Assembly (NCBI RefSeq): GCF_001613245.1
Contig: NZ_BDBZ01000002.1
Span: 62,001 to 126,000 of the forward strand
Length of the DNA: 64,000 bases
Source: Nocardia speluncae NBRC 108251
GTDB taxonomy: Bacteria; Actinomycetota; Actinomycetes; Mycobacteriales; Mycobacteriaceae
Reading direction: 5' to 3'
Part shown: piece by piece, positions 8,777 through 18,089 of the stretch
How positions within the stretch are numbered: the first letter of the stretch is position 1
Layout of the letters: each line of letters begins with the position of its first letter
Translations under genes and position numbers: made by a program
The notes under the pieces: generated by a model
Database searches by the model: none
Told to the model about the DNA's origin: nothing
The model's input: the letters and a program-made list of their open reading frames with translations, nothing else

Positions 8777-10351
8777 TCACCGTGCATTTCCCGGCCGCTG
8801 GGCGGCGGTTTCCTCGAGGATCGCCATGGCGGCATTATGCCCGCCGATACCGCTCACGCCACCACCGCGAACGGTTCCGGCACCGCAGCGCAAGATATTG
8901 CGGTGCGCGGTATCCACCCCCCAGCGCTGCGCCGGTGTCTCGGCGACGCCGCTGCGATAGGGGAAAGACAGGTCACCGTGGAAGATATGCCCGCCGGGCA
9001 GGCGCAGGGTCCGCTGCAGATCGACCGGTGTGGCCACGTCCAGACACGGTGCGCCGCGGGCGTCGCGGGCCAGACAGTCCTGCACCGGTTCGGCCAATAC
9101 CATGTTCAGCTCGGCCAGAGTGGCGGCGACGGCAGCCTCCTTCGCTGCCTCTGGATCGTCGGCAAAAAGTCTTGCGGGGGTGTGCAAACCGAACAGGGTG
9201 AGCGTATGGCGGGTGTCGGGCGCGCCAGGGCCGGCGATACCGGGGTCGGTCAGTGTATGGCAGTAGATCTCCGACGGCGGCGCAGCGGGCATGCGTCCAG
9301 CGGCGGCCTCACGATAGGCGCGGTCCAGTTGTTCGTAGGACTCGGCGATATGCAAGGTCCCCGCGAATGCGTCCCGTGGGTCGGTCCCGGAATCCCGCAG
9401 ACGCGGCAGCCGGTCCAGCACCATATTGATCTTCAGCTGGGCACCTTCGGGTTTCGCATCCACCGGCTCGCCGAGTAACCGTGCCAGTTCGGCCGGCGCC
9501 GCGTTCACCAGGACGTACCGGGCGTCGACGCCGGCGGCCGCCGCACCGTCGGTCACGAAACGAACCTGTGCTGTCGCACCGTCGGTGTTCACCTCCACGA
9601 CCTCGGCGCCCGTCACTACATCCGTCCCGGCCGAACGCGCGCAGGTGAGGAGGGCATCGGTCAGCGCGCCCATACCCCCCACAGGCACGTCCCAGTCGCC
9701 GGTGCCCCCGCCGATCACGTGATAGAGAAAGCACCGGTTCTGGGCCAGCGACGGATCATGGGCGTGGCTGAACGTACCGATCAGCGCATCGGTGAACACC
9801 ACACCGCGCACCAGATCGTCGGTGAAATACTCCTCTATCACCTCGCCCAGCGGTCGCTCGAACAATGCCGCCCAATGCCGCGCACCGACGCGCTGCCGGA
9901 GCTCGTCCCGCGTGGGCAGTGGTTCGGTGAGGGTCGGGAACACGGCGCGGGCGACTTCACCGGTCATCGCATAGAACCGCTCCCAGGCCGCGAATTCCCG
10001 GTCCGATCCGGTGACGCGGGCGAAACTCTCCCGGGTCGCCGCCGCCGAGTTGTTGTCCACCAGCAGGCCGGTGTTCCCGGTCGGTGTGTAGGACGATATC
10101 CGCCGCTTCCGGGTGCGGAATCGTAAACCCAAATCGCGCACGATACGGTCCGGCAGCAGGCTGACCAGGTACGAGTAGCGCGATACCCGGATATCGATCC
10201 CCGCGAACAGCTGCGCGGAAACCGCAGCGCCCCCGGTGGTGGCCGCCTGTTCCAGCACGAGTACCGAATGCCCCGCCCGGCCGAGATAGGCAGCCGCGAC
10301 GAGCCCGTTGTGCCCACCACCCACGATCACCACGTCGTACCGAGCGCTCAT
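8777..10351 (-). CDS. FAD-dependent oxidoreductase, PYROXD2/phytoene-desaturase-like
   Basis: 524 residues from the chosen ATG; ATG 10357 is an alternative. The N-terminus is an FAD dinucleotide-binding motif, VVIVGGGHNGLVAAAYLGRAG, followed by the acidic end LVLEQAATTGG. The C-terminus has the second FAD contact, VSGIGGHNAAMAILEE. This pattern is COG1233, which includes carotenoid desaturases and the PYROXD2 group; the GGGHNG form and the end motif favour PYROXD2-like over true phytoene desaturase. No phytoene synthase or prenyltransferase gene lies beside it, so a carotenoid role is not supported. Substrate unknown. Confidence 0.8.
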   Translation of the reverse strand: MSARYDVVIVGGGHNGLVAAAYLGRAGHSVLVLEQAATTGGAAVSAQLFAGIDIRVSRYSYLVSLLPDRIVRDLGLRFRTRKRRISSYTPTGNTGLLVDNNSAAATRESFARVTGSDREFAAWERFYAMTGEVARAVFPTLTEPLPTRDELRQRVGARHWAALFERPLGEVIEEYFTDDLVRGVVFTDALIGTFSHAHDPSLAQNRCFLYHVIGGGTGDWDVPVGGMGALTDALLTCARSAGTDVVTGAEVVEVNTDGATAQVRFVTDGAAAAGVDARYVLVNAAPAELARLLGEPVDAKPEGAQLKINMVLDRLPRLRDSGTDPRDAFAGTLHIAESYEQLDRAYREAAAGRMPAAPPSEIYCHTLTDPGIAGPGAPDTRHTLTLFGLHTPARLFADDPEAAKEAAVAATLAELNMVLAEPVQDCLARDARGAPCLDVATPVDLQRTLRLPGGHIFHGDLSFPYRSGVAETPAQRWGVDTAHRNILRCGAGTVRGGGVSGIGGHNAAMAILEETAAQRPGNAR

Positions 10352-10690
10352 CACCATGGGTTGTCGATACCACACTCCGGCGGGCGACGTTGCCGACAGT
10401 GTTCAGGGCCGGCCGATACAGCCCACGACCTGCGGCGCTCCGTGTAGTTGGGCGCGCCTGCGCCGGTCCCCCGCAGTCGGTCGCCCGGTTATCCGTCGGC
10501 CGACCCCGCCCCCACACCCTCGCGGGCGATCCGGAAACGAACTCCGTTCATCCCCGGCAACTCAGCGCGGTGGCCGTCGCGAAGGCCGAGACCGACCGGC
10601 ACCGGACAAGCCGCTGCGCGCTCGATCGGTGCCGGGTCGGAGTCACGTTCGTGACACCGTGCACCGCCGGATCCGCACGCAAGCCGAGCG
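10352..10690. other. Intergenic stretch, no gene supported
   Basis: The 339 bp between the flavoprotein start and the stop of the TerD-AIM24 gene. Open frames on both strands lack ribosome sites and protein-like composition. It should contain the promoter of the flavoprotein gene; no clear terminator was seen. Confidence 0.5.
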
Positions 10691-12238
10691 CTAGCCGAGC
10701 AGACCGCCCAGCAGACCGCCGCTCTGACCTGCCTCCTGCCCACCACCGGTACCGCCGAGGAGGCCGCCGGGCGGAAGCTCGGACGGCTGCACGATGACGA
10801 AACCGCGGCCGGAGAACGAGAGCGTGATTCCCTCGCCGGTGCTGCGGCCGATGAGGCGGCCCAGCCCGAAGGAATCGTTGCGTTTGACCCCGGTCTGCAG
10901 GCTCGACGACCAGGCGATGGCCGCCTGCGGATCGGCGAAAGTCGGCTGGTCGACATTCAGCACGACCGGTGTGCCGTGACTGGTGATGGCGATCCGGCCG
11001 CGACCGGAGAACACACAGTTGAACAGTCCGGCGTTGCCGGCGACCCCGGCCGCGCCCTGCACCATCCGGATGTCATAGCCCAGGGTCGGATCGAAGGCCA
11101 GCACGTTCGACCCGTTGATGGTGAGCCCGTCGGTCCCGTCCAGGTCGATGATGTGTACCTCGGCGGCGCCGTTGGCGAGGAAGAGGTCGCCGCGGCCGGA
11201 GACCTTCATCAGCGGCACCCCTTCCCCCGTGAGCCGCTGCTGGATAGCGCGGCCGATGCCGCCGGATCCGAGCGCCTGGAAATGCAGGTCGCCCTGGTAG
11301 GCGACCATCGAGCCGGAGCGGACCAGCGTTTCGCCGTTCACCCCGACCTTGATCATCTTGCCGCCTTGTTTCTGGATGCCCATCCCAGAGACTTCGGCAT
11401 GACGCGGGTCGAACAGCTCGCTGTGCATCGGCTGAGCTCCTTGCTGAGGAAAGTGTGCTGGATTGTGCGGCAGTGCCGCAGGATACGGCTGCTGCGGCGG
11501 ATAGGGCTGCTGCGGTGGGTGTCCGGGCGCCGGTTGATGCCCCGAAGGATAGGGCGCAGGGTTCGCCGGCGGTAGTACCGGCGGATAGGGAGCCGCCGGC
11601 GGCGGATACGCCGGTGCGGGCGGCATACTCGGCGCCGGCGGGGGCGAATACCGTGGCGTCGCCACGGGGTTGGCGACCATGGTCGGATCGGTACGGGACG
11701 CCGGAGGCTGTTCCGGTGGTGCGGGCGACGGCGGTACCGGATCGTCGTCCACATTGACCCCGAACTCGGTGGCTATACCGGCCAGGCCGTTGTCATAGCC
11801 CTGTCCCACCGCGCGCACCTTCCATGCGCCGGACCGGCGATAGATCTCCACGCACACCACCGCGGTTTCGGTGCTCAACCCGGAGACCGGGAAGGTGAGC
11901 GTGCCCTGCGGGCCGGCGATCGTGGCCGTCAGCGATCCCACCGCACCGAAGGCCGGCGGTCCAGTACCGTCCAGGCTCGCGGTGACCACCACCTTCTCGA
12001 TATCGGCCGGAAGCATCGGCATCTGCACGTCGACCGCGTCCCCGGCTCCCCGGCCGTGACGGTAAATGACACCTGGGCCGACGGGTTGATTGAAGAAGAC
12101 GAAGTCCCCATCCGACCGGACCTTGCCGTTACCGGCAAGCAGCAGTGCCGAAACATCGACCGCCGCCGAACATGTCACTGTGACGGTCAAGCGGTCACCC
12201 GGCGCGGGCCGGTTCTCCCCCGGAGCGAGTGCGGTCAC
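10691..12238 (-). CDS. TerD-domain / AIM24-domain fusion protein
   Basis: 515 residues. Residues 1-175 are a TerD-type calcium-binding beta-sandwich (VDVSALLLAGNGKVRSDGDFVFFNQP, the family's signature with acidic ligands, then VCVEIYRRSGAWKVRAVGQGY). A Pro/Gln-rich low-complexity linker follows (about 180-275, repeats of PYPPQQ). From about 280 an AIM24 beta-helix-like domain runs to about 490 (GEGVPLMKVSGRGDLFLANG; SGRGFVIVQPSELPPGG). It ends in a Gly-rich tail, GGLLGGLLG. TerD proteins belong to chemical and membrane stress systems; AIM24 is of unclear biochemical role. The GTG start is preceded by a weak GAG site. Probably cytoplasmic or membrane-associated. Confidence 0.88.
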   Translation of the reverse strand: MTALAPGENRPAPGDRLTVTVTCSAAVDVSALLLAGNGKVRSDGDFVFFNQPVGPGVIYRHGRGAGDAVDVQMPMLPADIEKVVVTASLDGTGPPAFGAVGSLTATIAGPQGTLTFPVSGLSTETAVVCVEIYRRSGAWKVRAVGQGYDNGLAGIATEFGVNVDDDPVPPSPAPPEQPPASRTDPTMVANPVATPRYSPPPAPSMPPAPAYPPPAAPYPPVLPPANPAPYPSGHQPAPGHPPQQPYPPQQPYPAALPHNPAHFPQQGAQPMHSELFDPRHAEVSGMGIQKQGGKMIKVGVNGETLVRSGSMVAYQGDLHFQALGSGGIGRAIQQRLTGEGVPLMKVSGRGDLFLANGAAEVHIIDLDGTDGLTINGSNVLAFDPTLGYDIRMVQGAAGVAGNAGLFNCVFSGRGRIAITSHGTPVVLNVDQPTFADPQAAIAWSSSLQTGVKRNDSFGLGRLIGRSTGEGITLSFSGRGFVIVQPSELPPGGLLGGTGGGQEAGQSGGLLGGLLG

Positions 12239-12522
12239 CTCGTATCACCTCGACTCGACGCGTACCGGCACAGTCCGGTCCGCCGAGTTCCCCGGCGCGG
12301 GGCCGGGCACTCGTTCGATTTCTGTTCCACACCGACGAGTCTGACCGATTCCGCCCGCGCCGCGCTACCGCAAGACCGGGCTACCTGCCCACGGTCGCCG
12401 CTACCTGCGGTGACCCAGAAAACAGCGAAACTGAGAACATTCACAGCAGCAGCACAGCCAACCGACAGATCCCGGCGGCATTCTGGTAGCAGACGAGCGG
12501 AACTCGGCCCCGGGAGGAACCC

Positions 12523-12873
12523 ATGGTGGATATCGAGATCACCGGCACCACCGTCACTGTCCAGGTCCGCGGCGCGCACCGGGTGCTGTCGCTGTGCGAC
12601 CGGATCACCTTCGATCTGGCGAATATCGCGGCGGTGGCCCCCGCCGAACCCGACCTGCGCCCGCCCTGGGTTCGCGCACCCGGCACCTTCTTCCCCGGCG
12701 CCATCGCTGCCGGAACCTTCCGGGGCAAGGGCCGGAAGGAATTCTGGGACACACTCTTCGGTGGTAAGGCGGTACGTATCGAGCTCCGCGGCACCGATTA
12801 CACCCGGCTCGTCGTCGATGTCGAGGACCCGGCTACCGTGCTGCGGTCCCTGTATTCGGCCGCCGCCGCCTGA
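12523..12873 (+). CDS. Small conserved beta-rich protein, PH-like (unknown function)
   Basis: 116 residues starting at an ATG with GGGAGGA 5 bases upstream. The sequence is a series of short strands (VDIEITGTTVTVQVRG, KAVRIELRGTDYTRLVVDVED) closing with one helix (PATVLRSLYSAAAA), the secondary-structure order of bacterial pleckstrin-homology-like domains. It has no signal peptide or membrane segment. It stands alone, divergent from the TerD-AIM24 gene and convergent with the antiporter gene. No function can be assigned. Confidence 0.7.
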   Translation: MVDIEITGTTVTVQVRGAHRVLSLCDRITFDLANIAAVAPAEPDLRPPWVRAPGTFFPGAIAAGTFRGKGRKEFWDTLFGGKAVRIELRGTDYTRLVVDVEDPATVLRSLYSAAAA

Positions 12874-12890
12874 CCGGCGGCCTCCGGTTC

Positions 12891-12926
12891 GCCGATCGGC
12901 CTCCCTCGCCGCGGAGGCCGATCGGC
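12891..12926. terminator. Strong bidirectional hairpin terminator
   Basis: Arms GCCGATCGGCCTCC (12891-12904) and GGAGGCCGATCGGC (12913-12926) form a perfect 14-bp stem with an 8-base loop. It sits between the end of the small PH-like gene and the end of the convergent antiporter gene. Confidence 0.78.
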
Positions 12927-13016
12927 GGATCTCTGGGTACCTCACTGCCGGCCATGTCGCGCGGGGCCGGCGCCGGTCATCTGGTCGACGGCGCTCGTAC
13001 CCAGCTGTTCGATGGA

Positions 13017-14210
13017 CTATTCATCCGCGGTGTCGGGGGTCGGCTTGGGCTGCCGTGTGACGATCCGCATTACCGGTTCCACCACCCGGGCCGCGACCGG
13101 GCCGGCTATGGCCATCAACAAGACGTAGGTCGTGGCCAATGCGGCGAATTCGTTCGGTACGGCTCCGGCGTCCACGGCCAGGCCCGCGATGACGATGGAG
13201 AACTCGCCGCGGGCCACGAGTGCGGCGCCGGCGCGAGCGCGCCCCAGCCGCGACGAACCCGCATGACCGGCCGCCCACCAGCCGGTCGCGACCTTGGTCG
13301 CGATCGTGATCACCGCGAGCACGACCGCCCACGCCAGTACCGGCGGGATACTCTGTGGATCGGTTTTCAACCCGAACAGCACGAAGAACATGGCAGCGAA
13401 CAGGTCCCGGAGTGGTTCCAGGATCTTCGTGGCATTGTGCGCGGTGGTACCAGAGATCGCAATACCCAGCAGGAAGGCGCCGACGGCGGCAGATACCTGC
13501 AGTTCGGAGGCCACACCGGCCACCAACAGGGCCGAACCGAGCAGTTTCAGCAAGAAGATCTCGTTGTCCTCGCTGGACACGACCGCCGAAACATACTTGC
13601 CGAACCGCAACGCCACCACGAGTACGACGGTGACCGCCACCAGGGCAATTGCCAGCGATTTCAGGCCGGCGGCAAAACCCAGGCCGGCCAGGACCGCAGT
13701 GAGTACCGGAAGGTAGGCGGCCATCGCCAGGTCTTCGAACACCAGGATCGACAGGATCACCGGAGTCTCGCGGTTACCGAGCCGTCCCAGATCGTTGAGG
13801 ACTTTGGCGATGATCCCGGACGAGGAGATGTAAGTGACACCGGCCATGGCCAGCGCGCCGGTAGGCCCCAGGCCCAGCAGCAATGCCACGATCACCCCGG
13901 GTGTCGTGTTCAAGACGAGATCGAGCAGACCCGCCATCCAGGATCTTCGCATGCCTGTGAAGAGTTCGGCCGCACTGTATTCCAGGCCGAGCAACAGCAG
14001 CAGCAGTACGACACCGATCTCACTTGCGAGATGGATGAACCCGTCGGCCTCGTGTAGTTCGAGGAACCCCCCTTCCCCGAATACGAGTCCACCCACCAGA
14101 TACAAAGGAATCGGAGACATACCGATCCGGGCCGCGATGCGTCCGAGCACTCCGAGCCCGAAAAACACCGCCCCCAGCTGGATTATTGCCAGCGTGGTTG
14201 CATGATCCAT
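13017..14210 (-). CDS. Cation/proton antiporter, KhtU/KefB-like (CPA2)
   Basis: 397 residues, almost entirely hydrophobic helices (about 12), with the CPA2 pattern. FGLGVLGRIAARIGMSPIPLYLVGG opens the protein, and VTYISSSGIIAKVLNDLG plus ILVFEDLAMAAYLPVLTAV match the ion-binding core with its acidic residue. It lacks the C-terminal TrkA-N domain of KefB/KefC. Instead the upstream gene, 10 bp away, encodes a TrkA-C regulator, the arrangement of the KhtT-KhtU K+/H+ antiporter. It should export K+ or a similar cation in exchange for protons under alkaline or electrophile stress. It ends close to a strong terminator. Confidence 0.88.
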   Translation of the reverse strand: MDHATTLAIIQLGAVFFGLGVLGRIAARIGMSPIPLYLVGGLVFGEGGFLELHEADGFIHLASEIGVVLLLLLLGLEYSAAELFTGMRRSWMAGLLDLVLNTTPGVIVALLLGLGPTGALAMAGVTYISSSGIIAKVLNDLGRLGNRETPVILSILVFEDLAMAAYLPVLTAVLAGLGFAAGLKSLAIALVAVTVVLVVALRFGKYVSAVVSSEDNEIFLLKLLGSALLVAGVASELQVSAAVGAFLLGIAISGTTAHNATKILEPLRDLFAAMFFVLFGLKTDPQSIPPVLAWAVVLAVITIATKVATGWWAAGHAGSSRLGRARAGAALVARGEFSIVIAGLAVDAGAVPNEFAALATTYVLLMAIAGPVAARVVEPVMRIVTRQPKPTPDTADE

Positions 14211-14220
14211 CGTCTGAAGA

Positions 14221-14703
14221 TCAGCCGTCTTTCAGAATGCTCGCGGCGCTGTCGAGCCCCTCGGAAGTCCCCACCACCACCAGCATATCGCCGCCGGTGA
14301 ACACGAAATCGGGACCGGGCGACGGCATCGTCTGCCCCGCCCGCAGCACCGCCACGATGGAGACCTTGGTGCGGGTTCGCATCCGCGTCTCCCCCAGTGT
14401 CCGCCCATCGTAGGGGGAGTTCTCCCCGACCGGCAACTGCCGTGTGTTCACGCCGTCCATATCGCGGTACTCATTTCGGAGCTGGCCCACCAGCTGCGGT
14501 GCCCCGAGGAGATTCGCGAGAGTCCCGGCCTCGGCCTCGGTCATCGGGATCTGCGTGGTGGCATCGGGATCGCCGATCTTGGTGAAGATCAGGTCGATCG
14601 CCCCGTCCTTGTGGTCCACCACCCCGATTCGCCGGCGCACGGTGGTGAGTGGAAAATCCTTGCGTACGCCTATCCCAGGCAAGGGGGTCACTTCGACGTT
14701 CAC
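14221..14703 (-). CDS. TrkA-C domain regulatory subunit of the antiporter (KhtT-like)
   Basis: 160 residues, no membrane helix. The N-terminal 70-80 residues are a small alpha/beta domain (VEVTPLPGIGVRKDF). The C-terminal half is a RCK_C/TrkA-C fold (SPYDGRTLGETRMRTRTKVSIVAVLRAG, then DMLVVVGTSEGL), which binds regulatory ligands such as c-di-AMP in KhtT-type subunits. First gene of a two-gene operon, 10 bp ahead of the antiporter. GTG start. Length and order match KhtT of the KhtTU K+/H+ antiporter; ligand binding is inferred from the family. Confidence 0.85.
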   Translation of the reverse strand: MNVEVTPLPGIGVRKDFPLTTVRRRIGVVDHKDGAIDLIFTKIGDPDATTQIPMTEAEAGTLANLLGAPQLVGQLRNEYRDMDGVNTRQLPVGENSPYDGRTLGETRMRTRTKVSIVAVLRAGQTMPSPGPDFVFTGGDMLVVVGTSEGLDSAASILKDG

Positions 14704-14813
14704 AGTGTCACCTTAACTCGACTGTACGACGGTCCGATGGACCGTACTCCCTAGCCCTACCCGAACCGGGCCCGTCGCGAAACCCACGGGCCACAACCCC
14801 GGTGGACGGGCCG

Positions 14814-15695
14814 TCACGCGGGCGCAGTGTCGGCGGTCCGACCGGCCTGTTCTGCCGCGATCACCACATGCCGCATGAGCAGCGCCGTGGTCACCGGCCC
14901 GACCCCGCCCGGTACCGGGCTCAGCCCGGCTGCCGTGCCCCGGACCGATTCCGGATCTACATCCCCGACGATCGACCCGTCGGCCGATTCGTTGGTACCC
15001 ACGTCGATCACCACTGCGCCTGGACCGAGATTCGCGCCGGTCACCAGTCCGATCCGGCCGGCGGCGGCGACAACGATATCGGCGGCGGCGGTCACCGCTG
15101 GAAGATCGGTGGTGCGGGAGTGGCAGACGGTGACCGTCGCGTTCTCGGCCAGCAACAGCTGCGCCAGCGGTTTGCCGACGACATTCGAGCGGCCGACAAC
15201 GGCGACGTGACGGCCTTCGAGCGTGATCCCGTGATGTTTCAGCAGTTCGACCACGGCCTCGGCGGTAGCGGGCGCGAATCCGGCCGATCCGGCGGTGAGC
15301 AGGCCCAGCGACAGTGGGCTCACCCCATCCACATCTTTGGTGGCGGCGATGGCCGGGGAGACGTCGTCGAGGCTCACCCCGGCCGGGAGCGGGGTCTGCA
15401 GCATGATCGCATCGGTGGCCGGGTCGGCGCTGCGGACGGACAGTTCGGTCCGCAACGTATCGGCCGAGGCATCGGCACCCAGATCGACTGTGTCGCAGTC
15501 TATACCGCGGTTGGCGGCAGATTTCTTCAACGAGTTGACGTACCAGGCGCTGGCCGGATCGTCGTTGGCGACGATCAGCGCCAGACGCGGTGCCCGGCCG
15601 ATCTGTTCGGTGAGGGCCTGCGCCCGTGCGGTCGTCTCCACGTTGAGAGCGGCGGCGAGATCTTTCCCGGTCAGCGATGCGGTATCCACGAGCAT
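14814..15695 (-). CDS. FolD-like methylenetetrahydrofolate dehydrogenase paralog, catalytic Lys replaced
   Basis: 293 residues from the ATG at 15695, the normal FolD length; a longer in-frame start would add 38 odd residues. FolD converts methylene-THF to methenyl-THF (NADP-dependent) and then hydrolyses it to formyl-THF. The KDVDG motif, the NADP-binding VVGRSNVVGKPLAQLLL and the SPVPGGVGP end motif are clear. However, the segment that reads YVxxK in E. coli FolD (Lys54) reads YVNSLKK, with Leu56 at the lysine position, and QLPLP has become QTPLP. The lysine is essential for the cyclohydrolase half-reaction. This may be a divergent or monofunctional paralog; dehydrogenase activity is likely kept. 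Confidence 0.82.
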   Translation of the reverse strand: MLVDTASLTGKDLAAALNVETTARAQALTEQIGRAPRLALIVANDDPASAWYVNSLKKSAANRGIDCDTVDLGADASADTLRTELSVRSADPATDAIMLQTPLPAGVSLDDVSPAIAATKDVDGVSPLSLGLLTAGSAGFAPATAEAVVELLKHHGITLEGRHVAVVGRSNVVGKPLAQLLLAENATVTVCHSRTTDLPAVTAAADIVVAAAGRIGLVTGANLGPGAVVIDVGTNESADGSIVGDVDPESVRGTAAGLSPVPGGVGPVTTALLMRHVVIAAEQAGRTADTAPA

Positions 15696-15946
15696 CCACC
15701 CTAGTGCCGCGACCGGACGCGGCACGCGAGGGCGCCATCCGACACGGCACAGCGGCCGCGAGGGTACCGCCGGATCGACGGTTTGCGGACGCTGCCGGGT
15801 TTGAGACATGTCACGTGTCGGACAGCCGCAAATCCGCGGTCGCGGCCCTGTTCGGCCCTATGGTGAATTTCCACGTACCGCAAATCCGTCAGTTCCGACC
15901 CGATCACCTACGAGATCCAGCTCCCCCGTGGAAAGGTGTCGCCGTA

Positions 15947-16822
15947 GTGCACAATCGCAGAGGTCTGCAATATCTGGTGGCGGTCGCCGCCGCCGCAAGT
16001 GTGTCTCTCGCCGGTCTTTTCGGCGCGCCCGCTCAGGCAAGCCCTGAAACGGATGCCCTCTACAATTCCGCCCAGCGTCACTTCACCGAAGGTGATTCGA
16101 ATGCCGGTCGCGCCGTATTGCGTGATCTCATCGGCCGCGACCCGGCCGATGCCGAAGCCCTGTCACTGCAAGCAATCTGGTCCCATTACGCCGGTGACAT
16201 CCCGGCCATGAACGACGCCATGGGGCGCCTGCGGGCCGTCGACCCGGAGATGGCCGCGGGCACCGACCGCGTCCTGCACGGGATCGGGGCCGGGATCGCC
16301 ACTCTCCCCAATCCGCTACCGGCCCTGGTCGGACCGCAGACCGGCATCGTGGTCTTCGGTTTCGGATTGCTGCCCGACGGCACGCCCCGGCCCGAACTGG
16401 CCGACCGGCTGCAGGCCGCCTGGTTTCAGGCCATCGCCTCACCCTTCTCACCCATCGTCGTGAGCGGATACAACCCCAGCAACGGGATCACCGAGGCCGA
16501 GGCCATGCGTAATTGGCTGGTGGGCCGGGGGATTCCGGCCAGCCGGATCCACGTGGAGAACCGGGCCGGTTCCACTGTGCAGAACGCGCTGTACAGTGCG
16601 GAAATCCTGCACGGTCTCGGCGCTCACAGCGCGGTAGCGGTCACCTCGCCGAACCATATCCGGCGGGCGGTCGCCGATCTCTACGTCGCCGGAATCCCGG
16701 TGGTGGGTGCCACGACCTCGCTGAACCAGCTGGTCTCGCAATTGCCGCCGCCGAGCAAGCAGGCGCAGTACAGCATCTATCTGGACGCGACCCGCACGTT
16801 CCAGCTCAGCACCAGTCGCTGA
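15947..16822 (+). CDS. Secreted YdcF-family protein (DUF218)
   Basis: 291 residues from a GTG start with GGAAAGG about 10 bases upstream. A classic signal peptide is present: basic HNRRG, hydrophobic YLVAVAAAASVSLAGLF, then AQA-S cleavage near residue 29. Residues about 30-115 contain a TPR-like helical stretch (ALYNSAQRHFTEGDSNAGRA). The DUF218 core follows, with GIVVFGFGL, the conserved VVSGY strand, TEAEAMRNWLVGRGI, VENRAGSTVQNA and AVTSPNHIRRA. YdcF/SanA/ElyC-type proteins act in envelope biogenesis, but no activity is proven for this branch. Its last 17 bases overlap the convergent galT gene. Confidence 0.82.
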   Translation: MHNRRGLQYLVAVAAAASVSLAGLFGAPAQASPETDALYNSAQRHFTEGDSNAGRAVLRDLIGRDPADAEALSLQAIWSHYAGDIPAMNDAMGRLRAVDPEMAAGTDRVLHGIGAGIATLPNPLPALVGPQTGIVVFGFGLLPDGTPRPELADRLQAAWFQAIASPFSPIVVSGYNPSNGITEAEAMRNWLVGRGIPASRIHVENRAGSTVQNALYSAEILHGLGAHSAVAVTSPNHIRRAVADLYVAGIPVVGATTSLNQLVSQLPPPSKQAQYSIYLDATRTFQLSTSR

Positions 16823-17945
16823 TCACCGGCGTGGCGACGGCCGCCCGGATCCGGGCGGCCGTCTCCTCCGGGACGACATCGGCGACGAAGGCACCCATCG
16901 CCGCCTCGGACCCGGCCAGATATTTGATCTTGTCCACGTCGCGCCGGATCGAGGTCAGCTGCAGATGTAGCCGGACGGTATCGCGCCCGGTGTGCACCGG
17001 CGCCTGATGCCAAGCCGCGATATACGGCGTCGGATCCTCGTACAGGGCATCGATCCCGCGGAGCAATCGCAGATAGAGCGTGACCAGTTCGTCGCGCTCC
17101 GCATCGGTCGCCGCGGCAAGATCCGGAATATGCCGGTGCGGCAACAGATGGACCTTGAGCGGCCAGCGCGCCGCGAACGGGACGAACGCCGTCCACATCT
17201 CCCCCGCCAGCACCACCCGGTCACCGGCACGTTCGGTCTCCAGGATGCGCGCGAACAGGTCGGGCCCGAGCCTGCGCACGGATTCGAGTACCCGCACGGT
17301 CCGCGGCGTCACATAGGGGTAGGCGTAGATCTGGCCGTGCGGATGCGGCAGCGTGACACCGATCGCCTGCCCGCGATTCTCGAAAACGAAAACCTGCTCG
17401 ATTCCCGGCAGTTCCGACAGCACGGCGGTGCGGTCGGCCCACGCCTCGATCACGGTGCGCGCCCGGCTCGGGGTGAGATCGCCGAAGGACCCTTCGTGTT
17501 CGGGGCTGAAACAGACCACCTCGCAGCGTCCGACCGCCACACGTTCCCGGCCGAACCCGAGGTCGCTGATATCGGCGAGGCCGCCCGGCGCCGCCACCGC
17601 TCCCGTGCCGTCGCCGGGCAGTGCGGGCCCGAAGGACGGCGAACGATTCTCGAAAACAGCCACATCGTAGAGATCCGGGATCTCCGACGGATTGTCCGCG
17701 GTCTGCGGAGCCAAGGGGTCGCGGTCGGCCGGGGGAAGTACCACGCGGCCCTGCCGAGCGGCGGCGATCGAGATCCACTCCCCGTTCAACACGTCCTGGC
17801 GCATGATGGCGGTCGGCGGCCGGGGTTCCAGCGGCCGGGTGTCGATCCGGCGTTCGGGTCCGAGCCGGGTATCTGCGTCGTCGTAGTAGATGAGCTCCCG
17901 GCCGTCGGCCAGGGTCGCACTGCGCTTCACGATACGGTTCGGCAC
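16806..17945 (-). CDS. galT: Galactose-1-phosphate uridylyltransferase
   Basis: 379 residues. GalT exchanges UMP between UDP-glucose and galactose-1-phosphate in the Leloir pathway. The histidine active site is seen as TLPHPHGQIYAYP (the HPH triad), and the opening matches the family (DVLNGEWISIAAARQGR, VFENRSPSF). The second histidine block is LPHRHIPDL near residue 275, and a late LHLQLTSIRR strand follows. The GTG at 17945 was chosen because homology begins there; the much longer open frame upstream has no similarity. No galK or galE is adjacent. It is divergent from an NrtR-like gene and its end overlaps the convergent YdcF gene by 17 bp. Confidence 0.9.
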   Translation of the reverse strand: MPNRIVKRSATLADGRELIYYDDADTRLGPERRIDTRPLEPRPPTAIMRQDVLNGEWISIAAARQGRVVLPPADRDPLAPQTADNPSEIPDLYDVAVFENRSPSFGPALPGDGTGAVAAPGGLADISDLGFGRERVAVGRCEVVCFSPEHEGSFGDLTPSRARTVIEAWADRTAVLSELPGIEQVFVFENRGQAIGVTLPHPHGQIYAYPYVTPRTVRVLESVRRLGPDLFARILETERAGDRVVLAGEMWTAFVPFAARWPLKVHLLPHRHIPDLAAATDAERDELVTLYLRLLRGIDALYEDPTPYIAAWHQAPVHTGRDTVRLHLQLTSIRRDVDKIKYLAGSEAAMGAFVADVVPEETAARIRAAVATPVISDWC

Positions 17946-18089
17946 GCCTTCACGATAACCAGCTGAACAGGCCCCGGCCCTATCTCCGCGACCGGCGGGT
18001 CCCCGGCCGTGGCGTGGTGACGACACCCCGGCGTACTGCCCGGCGGCGGACCCGTGGGGCGCGGGGCCCGGATGCGGCAGTATGGGGTC

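Noticed and set aside
12056-13060. 334-codon plus-strand frame across the TerD start and the small PH-like gene.
   Set aside because: Covers a promoter region and a different-frame gene with a strong ribosome site; sequence is Arg/Pro-rich and not protein-like.
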